Below are positions 26,942 through 35,490 of a stretch of DNA of 59,375 nt, one piece after another. How positions within the stretch are numbered: the stretch's first letter is position 1; each line of letters starts with the position of its first letter. Source of the DNA: CAYFVR01 sp046541515. Its GTDB lineage: Bacteria > Desulfobacterota > Desulfobacteria > Desulfobacterales > Desulfococcaceae. The stretch is from the NCBI GenBank assembly GCA_046541515.1, contig JBKHDD010000012.1, positions 1-59,375 on the forward strand, in the 5' to 3' direction. The translations under genes were made by a program, and so were the position numbers. A model generated the notes under the pieces. That model had not been told where the DNA came from and did no database searches. It saw only the letters and a program-made list of their open reading frames with translations.

Positions 26942-28390
26942 ATGCAAATACAGGAGCGTAACATCGTTATCCGAACTGGCTTTTTTCGAACCAGCCGACG
27001 CCGTATCGTCTGTATTGGTCCGATTCTGATCGGCCTGATCCTGGGGCTTCTTTTTCCGGCCGTCGGGGCGGCGGCGTTGGACCTTCGCCTCTCCGGGGAT
27101 CGGCTCTCCCTTCGCGCGGACGGCGTTCCCCTCCGCCAGGTACTTGGACGGCTGGCCGGAGAAGGGGTTCGGGTGCAGGTGGACCCGGCGTTGAATCCGC
27201 CGATTTCGGCCGATTTTTCCAACCGGGAAATGGGCGCCGCGCTGAAAAGCCTTTTGGGCCCGCTGGATTTCGCCCTGATTTGGGAGCGGGCGGCGGGGTC
27301 CAGCGTCATTCGACTGACGGAGGTCCAGGTGTTCGCGCCGGGACGCCAGGGCCGCGTGACGCCCCTGGAACGAAGCGAGGGCTTCGACGTGGTCCGCAAT
27401 CCCGAAGACGGCAGCTACTATCTGCGGGACGAAATCGTTCTGCGGCCCGGTCCCGACCTGCCGCCGGATCGACTTGCGAAGATTGTCCGGGAACTGGGCG
27501 GGCAGATTCTTGAGCGGGACCCGCTGATCGGCGCGGTCCGGGTTCGTCTGCCGGCCGGGACGGACGTCCCCGGGCTGATCGCGCGGCTTCGGAAAGAAGG
27601 CGTGACGGACGCGGCGGAACCCCACTACGCCTATCCCATCGCCCTGCCCAGGTTCGCCCCGGGCGACGGCGGAAAGGCGCCTTCGGCGGGGCCGATTCCC
27701 GACGGCCGGGCGCCCGTGGCGGTGCTGGATTCCGGGCTCATGGCCGGGGCGGGGCTGGAGGATCAAATCTTGGCCTCCCTGGACGCGGTCCATCCCGACA
27801 TGCCCATCACCGACGGCCTGGGCCACGGAACCCAGATGGCATTGCTGGCGGGGGGCCGGGTCGATCCTTTGGGCGCGCCGGTCGATCTGGACGATCAGGT
27901 TCCGCTCGTGGCGATCCGCGCCTTCGACGACAAGGGGTTCACTTCCAATTTCGCCGTCTCTCGGGCCGTGGAATTCGCCCGCGAAAACGGGGCGCGGGTG
28001 CTCAGTTTGAGCTGGGGTTCGGAAGTCCGCAGCGCCTTCCTGGAAGCGGCCCTGGACGCCGCCGCGCGGGACGGGATGGTGGTGGTGGCCTCGGCGGGGA
28101 ACGAGCCGACGGGCCGGCCGGTGTATCCGGCGGCCTATTCCAGCGTCATCGGCGTCGGCGCGGAAGCGCCGGACGGCAGCCGCTGGGACCAGTCCAACTA
28201 CGGCGATTTCGTCTCGGTTTCCGCCCCGGGCTTCGCGCGGCTTCCGGTGGGTTACAAAGGGGAGCCCGGCCTGTACGCCGGCACCTCGGTGGCCGCGGCC
28301 GTGGCGGCGAACCGGGCGGCGCGACATCTGTCGGACCATCCCGACGCCGACCGGGCGGCCGTGATCCGCATGTTGGAAGCCGCGTTTTAA
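26942..28390 (+). CDS. Exported subtilisin-like protease with N-terminal STN-like domain
   Basis: 482 residues from ATG 26942. An alternative GTG at 26786 has a good GGAG site but would add 52 residues of non-protein-like sequence, so the start is uncertain. A signal or anchor helix spans about 22-44. Residues 46-115 (LSLRADGVPLRQVLGRLAG, ISADFSN, LLGPLDFALIW) resemble the STN domain of secretins and TonB receptors. Residues 160-232 look like a subtilase propeptide. The S8 catalytic set is complete: D263 (AVLDSG), H295 (GHGTQMA), N387 (ASAGNE), S449 (YAGTSVAAA). A secreted or periplasmic serine protease that may dock to an envelope partner through the STN-like part. Confidence 0.87.
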   Translation: MQIQERNIVIRTGFFRTSRRRIVCIGPILIGLILGLLFPAVGAAALDLRLSGDRLSLRADGVPLRQVLGRLAGEGVRVQVDPALNPPISADFSNREMGAALKSLLGPLDFALIWERAAGSSVIRLTEVQVFAPGRQGRVTPLERSEGFDVVRNPEDGSYYLRDEIVLRPGPDLPPDRLAKIVRELGGQILERDPLIGAVRVRLPAGTDVPGLIARLRKEGVTDAAEPHYAYPIALPRFAPGDGGKAPSAGPIPDGRAPVAVLDSGLMAGAGLEDQILASLDAVHPDMPITDGLGHGTQMALLAGGRVDPLGAPVDLDDQVPLVAIRAFDDKGFTSNFAVSRAVEFARENGARVLSLSWGSEVRSAFLEAALDAAARDGMVVVASAGNEPTGRPVYPAAYSSVIGVGAEAPDGSRWDQSNYGDFVSVSAPGFARLPVGYKGEPGLYAGTSVAAAVAANRAARHLSDHPDADRAAVIRMLEAAF

Positions 28391-28549
28391 CGATCCACCC
28401 TCCCCGCCCCCCCCCGTTTTATTCTCTTGAAGCGGGAACGCCCGTCTTCGACCTTTGATTATGGACGATATTCCGCTTGTTTACGAAACCCCGGTCTGGT
28501 ATTTTACAAGGTCCATCCCCATTTCCCCGAACAACCGGAAAGGAACGGT

Positions 28550-29059
28550 ATGCGGTCCCTGGTCGTCTATTCCAGCCGGACGGGCAACACCCGGAAGGTG
28601 GCCGAGGCCGTCTTCGACGTGTTGCCCGAGCCCAAAGAAATGCATCCCGCGGCGGAGGCGCCGCCTCCCTGGGATTTTGATTTTATCGCCATCGGTTTTT
28701 GGGTGAACCGGGGCACGGCCGACGAGGACGCCCAGGCCTACATGGCGAAGGTTCAGGGCAAGCCGGTGGGCGTGTTCGGCACCCTGGCGGCCTATCCCGA
28801 TTCGGAACATGCCCGGGAATGTCTGGAGCGAGTGGAGACGCTGTTGGAAGGCAATGAATTCATGGGCGGCTTTCTGTGCCAGGGACGGGTGGAACCCGAC
28901 GCCATCGAGCGGGTGGCCCATCTGGCGCCGGAAACCCATCCCATGACCGCCGAACGCCGGAACCGGCTGGAGGAGGCCAAAAAGCATCCGGACGAAAAGG
29001 ACCTCCAGAACGCAAAGCTGGCCTTTACGGCGATGTTGAACCGACTGCGGGAGTCATGA
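28550..29059 (+). CDS. Flavodoxin_4 (BilS-like) family protein
   Basis: 169 residues from ATG 28550, with AAAGGAAC just upstream. The FMN phosphate loop is YSSRTGNTRKVAEAV (8-22). IAIGFWVNRGTADEDAQAYM, VFGTLAAYPDSEHA, FLCQGR and the C-terminal HPDEKDLQNAK match the Flavodoxin_4 family, whose best-known member BilS accompanies bilirubin reductase in gut anaerobes. No BilR-type reductase is nearby, so the electron partner is unknown. Its stop overlaps the MoxR start (ATGA), making it the first gene of the MoxR-DUF58-transglutaminase operon, an unexpected partner for that set. Confidence 0.82.
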   Translation: MRSLVVYSSRTGNTRKVAEAVFDVLPEPKEMHPAAEAPPPWDFDFIAIGFWVNRGTADEDAQAYMAKVQGKPVGVFGTLAAYPDSEHARECLERVETLLEGNEFMGGFLCQGRVEPDAIERVAHLAPETHPMTAERRNRLEEAKKHPDEKDLQNAKLAFTAMLNRLRES

Positions 29060-29994
29060 CCGATTTTTCGCCACGGGTGATTTATCGTTCCGTGCTGGAA
29101 AACATCGAGCGGATTCTGGTGGGACAGGGCGCCACGGTGCGCAAACTGCTGGCGGTGCTGGCGGGAGGCGGCCACGTGTTGCTGGAGGACTATCCCGGAA
29201 CGGGAAAGACGACCCTGGCCAAGGCCCTGGCCCGCTCCATCGACGCCGAATACCGACGAATTCAGTTCACTCCGGATCTTTTGCCCACCGACATTCTGGG
29301 GGTCACGATCTACGATCAGCGCGAAAACGCCTTTCATTTTCACCAGGGGCCGGTGTTCACCAACATCCTGCTGGCCGACGAGATCAACCGGGCCTCTCCC
29401 CGCACCCAGTCCGCCCTGCTGGAGGCAATGGGGGAAGCCCAGGTGAGCGTGGAAGGACGCCGACGGCCCCTGCGGGACCTCTTTTTCGTGATCGCCACCC
29501 AGAACCCGGTGGAGTCCCGAGGCACCTATCCCCTTCCCGAAGCCCAGATGGACCGGTTCACGGCCCGCTTCTCCCTGGGCTACGTCTCGCCGGAGGAGGA
29601 GGTGGCCATCCTGGCCGAAGACCGGACCGCGCGGCTGGACACCCTGGCCTCCAAAGCCACCCTGGCCGACGTGGTGGCCCTGCGCCGAGCCGCCTCGGCG
29701 GTGCCCATCCGGCCGGAACTGCAACGCTACATCGTCGATCTGGTCGGCGCCACGCGGAACGCCCCGGGGGTGGACCTGGGGGCCAGCCCCCGCGCCTCCC
29801 TCTCCCTGATGGGCGCGGCCCGGGCCCTGGCCCTGTTCGACGGCGACGGCTTCGTCACGCCCGAGCACATCCAGGAGATGGCCGCGGCCGTGCTGGCCCA
29901 CCGGCTGGTGATGGCCCCCCAGGCCCGGTTTTCCGGCGACACCCCGGAAGCCTTGGTGGAACAACTGCTGGAAGAGATCCCCGTCCCGTCGTGA
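29056..29994 (+). CDS. MoxR-type AAA+ ATPase
   Basis: 312 residues from ATG 29056. Walker A is YPGTGKTTLAK (46-56) with LADEINRASPRTQSALLEAM as Walker B and the sensor region, followed by FFVIATQNPVESRGTYPLPEAQMDRF, all diagnostic of MoxR chaperone ATPases. MoxR proteins act as chaperones for metal insertion or complex assembly, often with DUF58 and von Willebrand proteins. Overlaps the flavodoxin gene upstream and the DUF58 gene downstream by four bases each. Confidence 0.94.
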   Translation: MTDFSPRVIYRSVLENIERILVGQGATVRKLLAVLAGGGHVLLEDYPGTGKTTLAKALARSIDAEYRRIQFTPDLLPTDILGVTIYDQRENAFHFHQGPVFTNILLADEINRASPRTQSALLEAMGEAQVSVEGRRRPLRDLFFVIATQNPVESRGTYPLPEAQMDRFTARFSLGYVSPEEEVAILAEDRTARLDTLASKATLADVVALRRAASAVPIRPELQRYIVDLVGATRNAPGVDLGASPRASLSLMGAARALALFDGDGFVTPEHIQEMAAAVLAHRLVMAPQARFSGDTPEALVEQLLEEIPVPS

Positions 29995-31334
29995 AGCGGC
30001 TGTTTTTTCCCAGCTACAATCGCCTTTTCCGGCTGATGGAATGGGGCCGGGCCCGGTTTACCCGGCCCGGACTCATGGTTCTGACCATGGCCGGGCTCGC
30101 CGGCCTGGTCGGGGTGGACACCCACCTGAGCCTGGCCTACCAGGTCTTCGCCTTCCTCGCCGCGGCCCTCCTGCTGTCCATCCTCCACGGCCTGCTGTTT
30201 CGGGCCCGCTTTTCCGCCGACAGAGGGCTTCCCCGGCTGGGCACCGTGGGGGTTCCCTTTCGATATCGGGTTCGGGTGACCGCCCTTGGCCGGGGGCTTC
30301 CCGGCGGCCTGTTGCTTCGGGAGCGACTTCCCGATCCGCGGCCCGATTGGGAGACCTTTCTGCGGACCCCGGAACCGGGGGAAACCCGCCGGAATTTTTT
30401 TGATCGGCTGACCGGTTTTTACCGCTGGGAATGGCTGACCAGCCGACGTCGCTTTGGGCGGGCCGAGGCCCATCTTCTTCCCGCCGTCGCCGCCGGCGGG
30501 ACCGTCACCGTGCCGCTGTCCCTTACGCCCCGCCGTCGGGGCCGCCTGGTTTTGTCGGAGTTGACCCTTCTCCGGCCCGATCCGTTGGGGCTGTTTCGCG
30601 GCGTCGCGGGATTCAAACGGCCCCAGTCCATGGTGATTTTGCCGCGCCGCTACCCGCTGCCGCCCCTTTGGCTGCCCGGGGGCCGCCGGTTTCACGCGGG
30701 CGGGGTGGCGCTCACCTCTTCGGTGGGCGACGCGGAGGAGTTCGTCAGCCTGCGGGACTACCGTCCCGGGGACCCCTTGCGCCGCATCCACTGGCGGAGC
30801 TGGGCCCGTATCGGCCGGCCGGTGGTCAAGGAATTCCAGGAGGAGTTTTTCGTTCGGCACGGCCTGGTCTTGGACACCTTTCAACAGGCCGCCGAAAGCG
30901 ACGCCTTCGAGGCGGCGGTGTCCGTGGCCGCCTCCTTTGCCTGCGACGCCCGAACCCAGGAATCCCTGCTGGACCTGCTTTTCGTGGGAAACGAGGCGGT
31001 TTGCGTCACCGCCGGCCGGGGCCTCGGCGGGGTGGATCGCATGCTGGAAATTCTGGCCGGGGTCCGGCCGGCCGGCCACCGCCGGTTTTTCGACCTCACG
31101 GCCCACGTGGTCCAGCGGGCCGCCAATTTGAGCGGCTGCATTTGCGTGTTTCTGGAATGGGACGCCGACCGCCAGGAGCTGGTCCGGCGCCTGCGCGGGC
31201 TGGGCGTGCCGGTGCGGGTGCTGGTGGTGACCGAAGGGGCCGATGGGTTGAGGCCGGAGGTCATGGCCGACCGGCCGTCCGAATTCCATCCCATCCGACC
31301 CGACCGGGTGGCCCAGGCCCTGGCGGCGCTGTGA
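29991..31334 (+). CDS. DUF58 membrane protein
   Basis: 447 residues from GTG 29991, overlapping the MoxR stop. A hydrophobic pair near residues 28-70 should span the membrane twice. The DUF58 hallmark DYRPGDPLRRIHWRSWAR is at about residues 258-275, and SLTPRRRGRLVLSELTLLRPDPLGLFR precedes it. The last ~150 residues have a VWA-like alternating pattern (LVLDTFQQ, CICVFLEW), but lack a clear MIDAS DxSxS. Partner of the MoxR ATPase; the complex's client is not known. Confidence 0.9.
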   Translation: MKRLFFPSYNRLFRLMEWGRARFTRPGLMVLTMAGLAGLVGVDTHLSLAYQVFAFLAAALLLSILHGLLFRARFSADRGLPRLGTVGVPFRYRVRVTALGRGLPGGLLLRERLPDPRPDWETFLRTPEPGETRRNFFDRLTGFYRWEWLTSRRRFGRAEAHLLPAVAAGGTVTVPLSLTPRRRGRLVLSELTLLRPDPLGLFRGVAGFKRPQSMVILPRRYPLPPLWLPGGRRFHAGGVALTSSVGDAEEFVSLRDYRPGDPLRRIHWRSWARIGRPVVKEFQEEFFVRHGLVLDTFQQAAESDAFEAAVSVAASFACDARTQESLLDLLFVGNEAVCVTAGRGLGGVDRMLEILAGVRPAGHRRFFDLTAHVVQRAANLSGCICVFLEWDADRQELVRRLRGLGVPVRVLVVTEGADGLRPEVMADRPSEFHPIRPDRVAQALAAL

Positions 31335-31385
31335 CGGAGAAATCCTCCCTGGCCGCCCGTTACGAAAACGGAGGCGTTTGCCGTC

Positions 31386-31522
31386 CCCCTTTCGCAACGG
31401 GAGAGGGAGGGCGTTTTCCGCGCCGCGACAACCCAGCCGTTGCCATGAACACCGGAATTCCATGATGGACCACTTCGCCGCCCAGAGGAAAAATCCCCCC
31501 CGGCCCGCCGTTGCGAAAGGGG
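31386..31522. repeat. Long imperfect palindrome overlapping the transglutaminase start
   Basis: Fifteen-base perfect arms CCCCTTTCGCAACGG (31386-31400) and CCGTTGCGAAAGGGG (31508-31522) face each other across 107 bases. The inner flanks also pair loosely (G-rich run then TTTTCC on the left; GGAAAAATCC on the right), converging on GGAATTCC at 31454-31461. This resembles a small palindromic mobile element (REP/MITE type). It covers the start codon and first ~20 codons of the transglutaminase gene. Confidence 0.55.
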
Positions 31523-33519
31523 ACCTGCCCAAGCCGCCGCCGCTGTTGCTGGCCGCCGGACTGCTGTTCTGGGGCTGGCAGACCGGGCTGTGGATTCCCG
31601 CCGCGGCCATGGCCGGACTGTTGGAGGCCGCGCCGCTGGTCCGGTTTCGCTGGGATTTTTCGTCCCGGGAACTCAACCGGGTGTCCGATCTGTGCGCCCT
31701 GCTTTTCGTGGGCATGGCGGCCTACCTGTTTTTTGCGGGCCGCACCGTGTTCGTGGTTTTCACGCTGCTCAAATGGCTCCCCATGAGCCTGTTTCCCCTC
31801 GTCTTCTGTCAGGTCTACGGGACCCGGGACGACGTGGACCTTCACGCCGTTTCCCTCTTCCTCCGCAGCCGCCGGAACCCCCGACCGGACCAGCCCTCGC
31901 CCCGCATCCGGCTGTCCTTTCCCTATTTCGGCCTCTGCCTGCTGTCCGCCGGGTTCGCCAACCGGCGAGACGGCTTTTTTTATCTGGGATTTCTCGCCCT
32001 GGCCGGATGGGCCTTGGCCGTGGTTCGGCCCCGTCGCTATTCCCCGGTCTCCTGGGCCGCCATGCTGTCCGCCGCCGCGGTGCTGGGCTTCGGGGGCCAT
32101 CAGGGGTTGCACCGGTTGCAGCAGTACCTGGAACTCAAGGGCATGGAGTTTTTCGCCGAATTCCGGGGGCTGGAAGGCGATCCATTCCAAACCATCACCG
32201 GCATCGGCGACATCGCCCGGCGGAAGCCCTCCGGGCGCGTGGTGTTTCGGGTCCGTCCCCTGGAAAATGTTCGGAGTCCCATGCTGCTGCGGGAGGCGAG
32301 CTACAACCGGTATCACGACGGGCGCTGGTTCGCCATGGGCAGCCGCTTTCAACCCGTTCCGCCCCAGTCCCCCGGGGACCGATGGGCGCTGGGGGACCGG
32401 CCTTCGGAAATGCGCCGAATCCAAGTGCTGACCCCGCTTGCCGGTCGGCGGACCCTGCTGAAACTGCCCACCGGAAGCTGGCGGGTGGACGATCTGCCGG
32501 TATCCTTTCTGGAGCGCAACGAATTGGGCGCGGTGCGGGCCGGCGACGGACCCGGCCTGCTGGGGTATCGGGTTTCCTGGGGGACCGCCACCCCACTGGA
32601 TGATCCGCCCCGGGCGGAGGATCGGGAGGTCCCGGAGGAGGAAGCGCCGGCCATCCGGGAGCTGGTCGGCCGGCTGGAGCTTTCCGGACTCGCCCCCGAC
32701 GAGGCCGGGGCCCGGCTGGATCGTTTCTTCCTGGAAAATTTTCAATACGATTTGGGCGCCCGCCATCGGAAGGCCCCCACCCATCTGGCCGATTTCCTTA
32801 CCCGGAACCGGGCCGGCCACTGCGAATACTTCGCCGGCGCGGCGGTGCTTCTGATGCGGGCGGCCGGCATTCCCGCCCGCTACGCCGTGGGCTATTCGGT
32901 TCACGAATTCAGCGCCATGGAAAACGCCCTGGTGGCCCGGGACCGCCACGCCCACGCCTGGGCCATCTACTGGAACGGAGAACGCTGGCGCGACCTGGAC
33001 GCCACCCCGCCGGACTGGCGGCCCATGGAATCCGAGCTGGCCTCTCCCTGGGAACGGCTTTCCGACCTCTGGTCCTGGATCGGGTTCCGGTTTCAGTCGT
33101 GGCGGTGGCGGCCCGATCAAGAGGGGTTGCCGGTCTGGACCCTCTGGTTTGCCCTGCCCCTGGTTCTTTTCTTGTTGCGGCGGCTGGCCAAAAAACGACG
33201 CTTCCGCCGTCCGGCCGGGAAAGCCGCCGCCACCGGGAACACCGCTCCCCGCCCCGGGGCCGATTCTCCCTTTTACGAGATCGAGCGGCGGCTGACCATG
33301 TGGGGGCACGCCCGAAGGCCGGGAGAGCCCCTGGGCCGATGGGTCGATCGGCTGGCGGAGACCCCTGCGGTTCCGGAGGTTCCCCACGACCTGTTGCGGC
33401 TCCATTACCGCTACCGGTTCGGGCCGGAGGGGCTTCCGCCCCAAGCGCGGGAACGGCTGGAAGCCGGCGTCCGGGACTGGCTGGCCCGGACCCCGGAGGG
33501 ACCGCCGCCGGCGGTTTGA
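31462..33519 (+). CDS. Membrane transglutaminase-like protein (TgpA/DUF3488 type)
   Basis: 685 residues from ATG 31462 (a second ATG follows at once). The N-terminal ~230 residues carry several membrane helices (LLLAAGLLFWGWQTGLW, LCALLFVGMAAYLFF, YLGFLALAGWALAVV). A periplasmic transglutaminase core follows with catalytic C454 (GHCEYFAGAAVLLM), H498 (HAHAW) and D513 (RDLDATP). A last helix near 560-575 (LPVWTLWFALPLVLFLLRRL) returns to the cytoplasm with a soluble tail. Same layout as Pseudomonas TgpA, also found beside MoxR and DUF58 genes. It starts 127 bases after the DUF58 gene, within a palindromic element. Confidence 0.92.
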   Translation: MMDHFAAQRKNPPRPAVAKGDLPKPPPLLLAAGLLFWGWQTGLWIPAAAMAGLLEAAPLVRFRWDFSSRELNRVSDLCALLFVGMAAYLFFAGRTVFVVFTLLKWLPMSLFPLVFCQVYGTRDDVDLHAVSLFLRSRRNPRPDQPSPRIRLSFPYFGLCLLSAGFANRRDGFFYLGFLALAGWALAVVRPRRYSPVSWAAMLSAAAVLGFGGHQGLHRLQQYLELKGMEFFAEFRGLEGDPFQTITGIGDIARRKPSGRVVFRVRPLENVRSPMLLREASYNRYHDGRWFAMGSRFQPVPPQSPGDRWALGDRPSEMRRIQVLTPLAGRRTLLKLPTGSWRVDDLPVSFLERNELGAVRAGDGPGLLGYRVSWGTATPLDDPPRAEDREVPEEEAPAIRELVGRLELSGLAPDEAGARLDRFFLENFQYDLGARHRKAPTHLADFLTRNRAGHCEYFAGAAVLLMRAAGIPARYAVGYSVHEFSAMENALVARDRHAHAWAIYWNGERWRDLDATPPDWRPMESELASPWERLSDLWSWIGFRFQSWRWRPDQEGLPVWTLWFALPLVLFLLRRLAKKRRFRRPAGKAAATGNTAPRPGADSPFYEIERRLTMWGHARRPGEPLGRWVDRLAETPAVPEVPHDLLRLHYRYRFGPEGLPPQARERLEAGVRDWLARTPEGPPPAV

Positions 33520-33544
33520 CAAAGTCGGATGCTTTTGAAAAATT
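33516..33544 (+). promoter_or_regulatory. Possible promoter for the cyclase gene
   Basis: A perfect TTGACA (33516-33521) overlaps the transglutaminase stop; 17 bases on is AAAATT, a poor -10. It stands 155 bases before the cyclase ATG. Weak. Confidence 0.28.
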
Positions 33545-33675
33545 GACCCAACGCCGGGCCGTCACCGCTTTCCGAATCCAGGCGGGACCGGCGTTTCCAC
33601 CGTTCCCCGGAATCGCGATCCGGACCGATTTCGGGAAACCGGCCGCCCCGTTCCCTTTCCCAAAGGAGCCCCGCC

Positions 33676-35391
33676 ATGTCCGATCCCGCCCCGTCGATTT
33701 CCGCCGTTCGGGAACCGCTGGCCCGCTGCATGGAAGCCCTGGATTCCATCACCGATCCCCACCGGTCCGAGGCCGTGATTCAGCGGACCTTCGACGCGCT
33801 TCCCGAGGAAATGGTCCCGCCTTCGGATGAATTCCGCCCGGCGTTCATCGGGGAGCTGTTCCGGTTCATTCAGCGTCAGTATCGGACCGGCGGCGGACGA
33901 ATCTGCCTCTGGCGGTTCATCAAGCGGCTCCCCCCGGCCCAATTGTCCCCCGAATTTCCCGCCGGGGACGAGGAAGAGATTCTGGACGCCCTCTTCCGGG
34001 TGTTTCTCTATTCCCATCCCCTGGACGATCTGACCTGCCTGTTCATCCCGGTGAAGGAGCCGGAGCGGATTCCCCGGTACATGGACTGGATTCGGCGTTA
34101 CTACTACCACGCCAGTTATCCCACCAGCCTGCTCTGGCTCTACGCCCTGGACAGCTCCCTCTCGGCCCTCTTTCCCGACGAGATGATCTACATCGGCGAC
34201 CGGGCCGAGGACTCTCCGGAAAAGATCTTTCGGCCCGATTTCAACGGGGGGAAAAGCGTTTTGCTCAAGCGGTATTCCGACGCCTCCGGCCACTTCGTCG
34301 CCCTGCGGGGCAAGGCGGCGGAAGACGAGTTCCGCCAAATCTTCACCTTTTTGGAACGGGAATTCCGGGACCGCTGCCTCAGCCGGTCCATCCACCGCCG
34401 GGTGCGCGACTCGGAGGCGGAGTTGCGGGAGTGGGAGAAATTCGCGGACGTGCTCAAGTTCGGCGTCTCCGACCGGCACGAAAGCGGCTGCGTCAGTTTT
34501 TCGGACATGCGCGCCAGCACCGCGTTCCTGAATCTGCACGGCAAGGGGTTCTACCTAAACCGGATTCAGCAGCCCTTTTTCGAGCGGACCCAATTGGTGA
34601 GCCGTCGCTACCGGGGCCGCATCGACAAGTTCATGGGCGACAACGTGATGTGCGTCTTTTTGAACCGGGCACTGGCCGACGAATCGGAGGTGGGGGACGC
34701 GGCGGTGCGCCACAATTTCTTCGCCATCTTGGAACTGTGTCGCATTCTGAACGAACTGATCGCGGCGGGCCAGATCGGCGACACCCAGTTGGGCCTGCGC
34801 AGCGGGGTGACCTACGGCGACCAGATTCTCCGGTCCAACCTGGGCAACGATTTCGTGCGCGATTTCACGGTGACCGGGGAGACGGTGAACCTGGCGGCCC
34901 GGCTGGAGCACATCTCCATCCACGAACTCAAACTTCACAACCAGATGTATTTCCGCCGCACCCTGGACCGGTTTCCGGAGATCCGCCAGCTTCTGTCGGT
35001 GACGCCCGACCGGGAGGGCTTGAACGCCGAAACCCGGCGGGTGCTCCGGGACTTCACCCTGTTCCAGAACATCGCCTCCAACCTGGACCTGCTGGAACGG
35101 GCCCGGTTCGACATCCGGATGAACACCGATTTCTACGAGCGGATTCGCCGCCATCTGCTCCGGAGCGGCCACGCCCTGGAAAATCCCCAGGCCGCGGAGA
35201 TGCACGGCTACGAACGATTCCAGGGCCGCGGCATCGCCTTTGTCTTCTACAACCTCTACTACAACCCCAAAGGCTTTGCCGGCTTTGAAAAAATCTGGAT
35301 TTTGCCCCTGGAGCCGTCCCTGCTGGCGGCGCTGGACCCGGAGCGGCTGCGTCAGGGCGCCTTCGCCATGACCGAGGCGAAAAAGCCTTGA
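33676..35391 (+). CDS. Class III adenylate/guanylate cyclase-like protein with novel N-terminal region
   Basis: 571 residues from ATG 33676 (AAAGGAG upstream). The catalytic domain is at about 265-425: first metal Asp D277 in FSDMRAST, IDKFMGD with K318 and second metal Asp D322, and DFTVTGETVNLAARLEH with N405 and R409 of the transition-state pair. The Lys and Asp at the purine-contact positions favour ATP over GTP. The first ~250 residues match no domain I know and have no membrane helix. About 145 residues follow the cyclase core. It sits directly before the kinase-CheR-CheB-kinase operon (100 bases), so its nucleotide product may feed the same circuit. No cAMP receptor is in the window. 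Confidence 0.86.
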   Translation: MSDPAPSISAVREPLARCMEALDSITDPHRSEAVIQRTFDALPEEMVPPSDEFRPAFIGELFRFIQRQYRTGGGRICLWRFIKRLPPAQLSPEFPAGDEEEILDALFRVFLYSHPLDDLTCLFIPVKEPERIPRYMDWIRRYYYHASYPTSLLWLYALDSSLSALFPDEMIYIGDRAEDSPEKIFRPDFNGGKSVLLKRYSDASGHFVALRGKAAEDEFRQIFTFLEREFRDRCLSRSIHRRVRDSEAELREWEKFADVLKFGVSDRHESGCVSFSDMRASTAFLNLHGKGFYLNRIQQPFFERTQLVSRRYRGRIDKFMGDNVMCVFLNRALADESEVGDAAVRHNFFAILELCRILNELIAAGQIGDTQLGLRSGVTYGDQILRSNLGNDFVRDFTVTGETVNLAARLEHISIHELKLHNQMYFRRTLDRFPEIRQLLSVTPDREGLNAETRRVLRDFTLFQNIASNLDLLERARFDIRMNTDFYERIRRHLLRSGHALENPQAAEMHGYERFQGRGIAFVFYNLYYNPKGFAGFEKIWILPLEPSLLAALDPERLRQGAFAMTEAKKP

Positions 35392-35490
35392 TGGCCGCCG
35401 CCGGGACGGTCTATATCCGAACGGGCGCCCGGTTTCCGCCCGCAGCCCATGGTTTCCCCCCGTTCACCTTCGTCCCGAGGATCATGCCGG

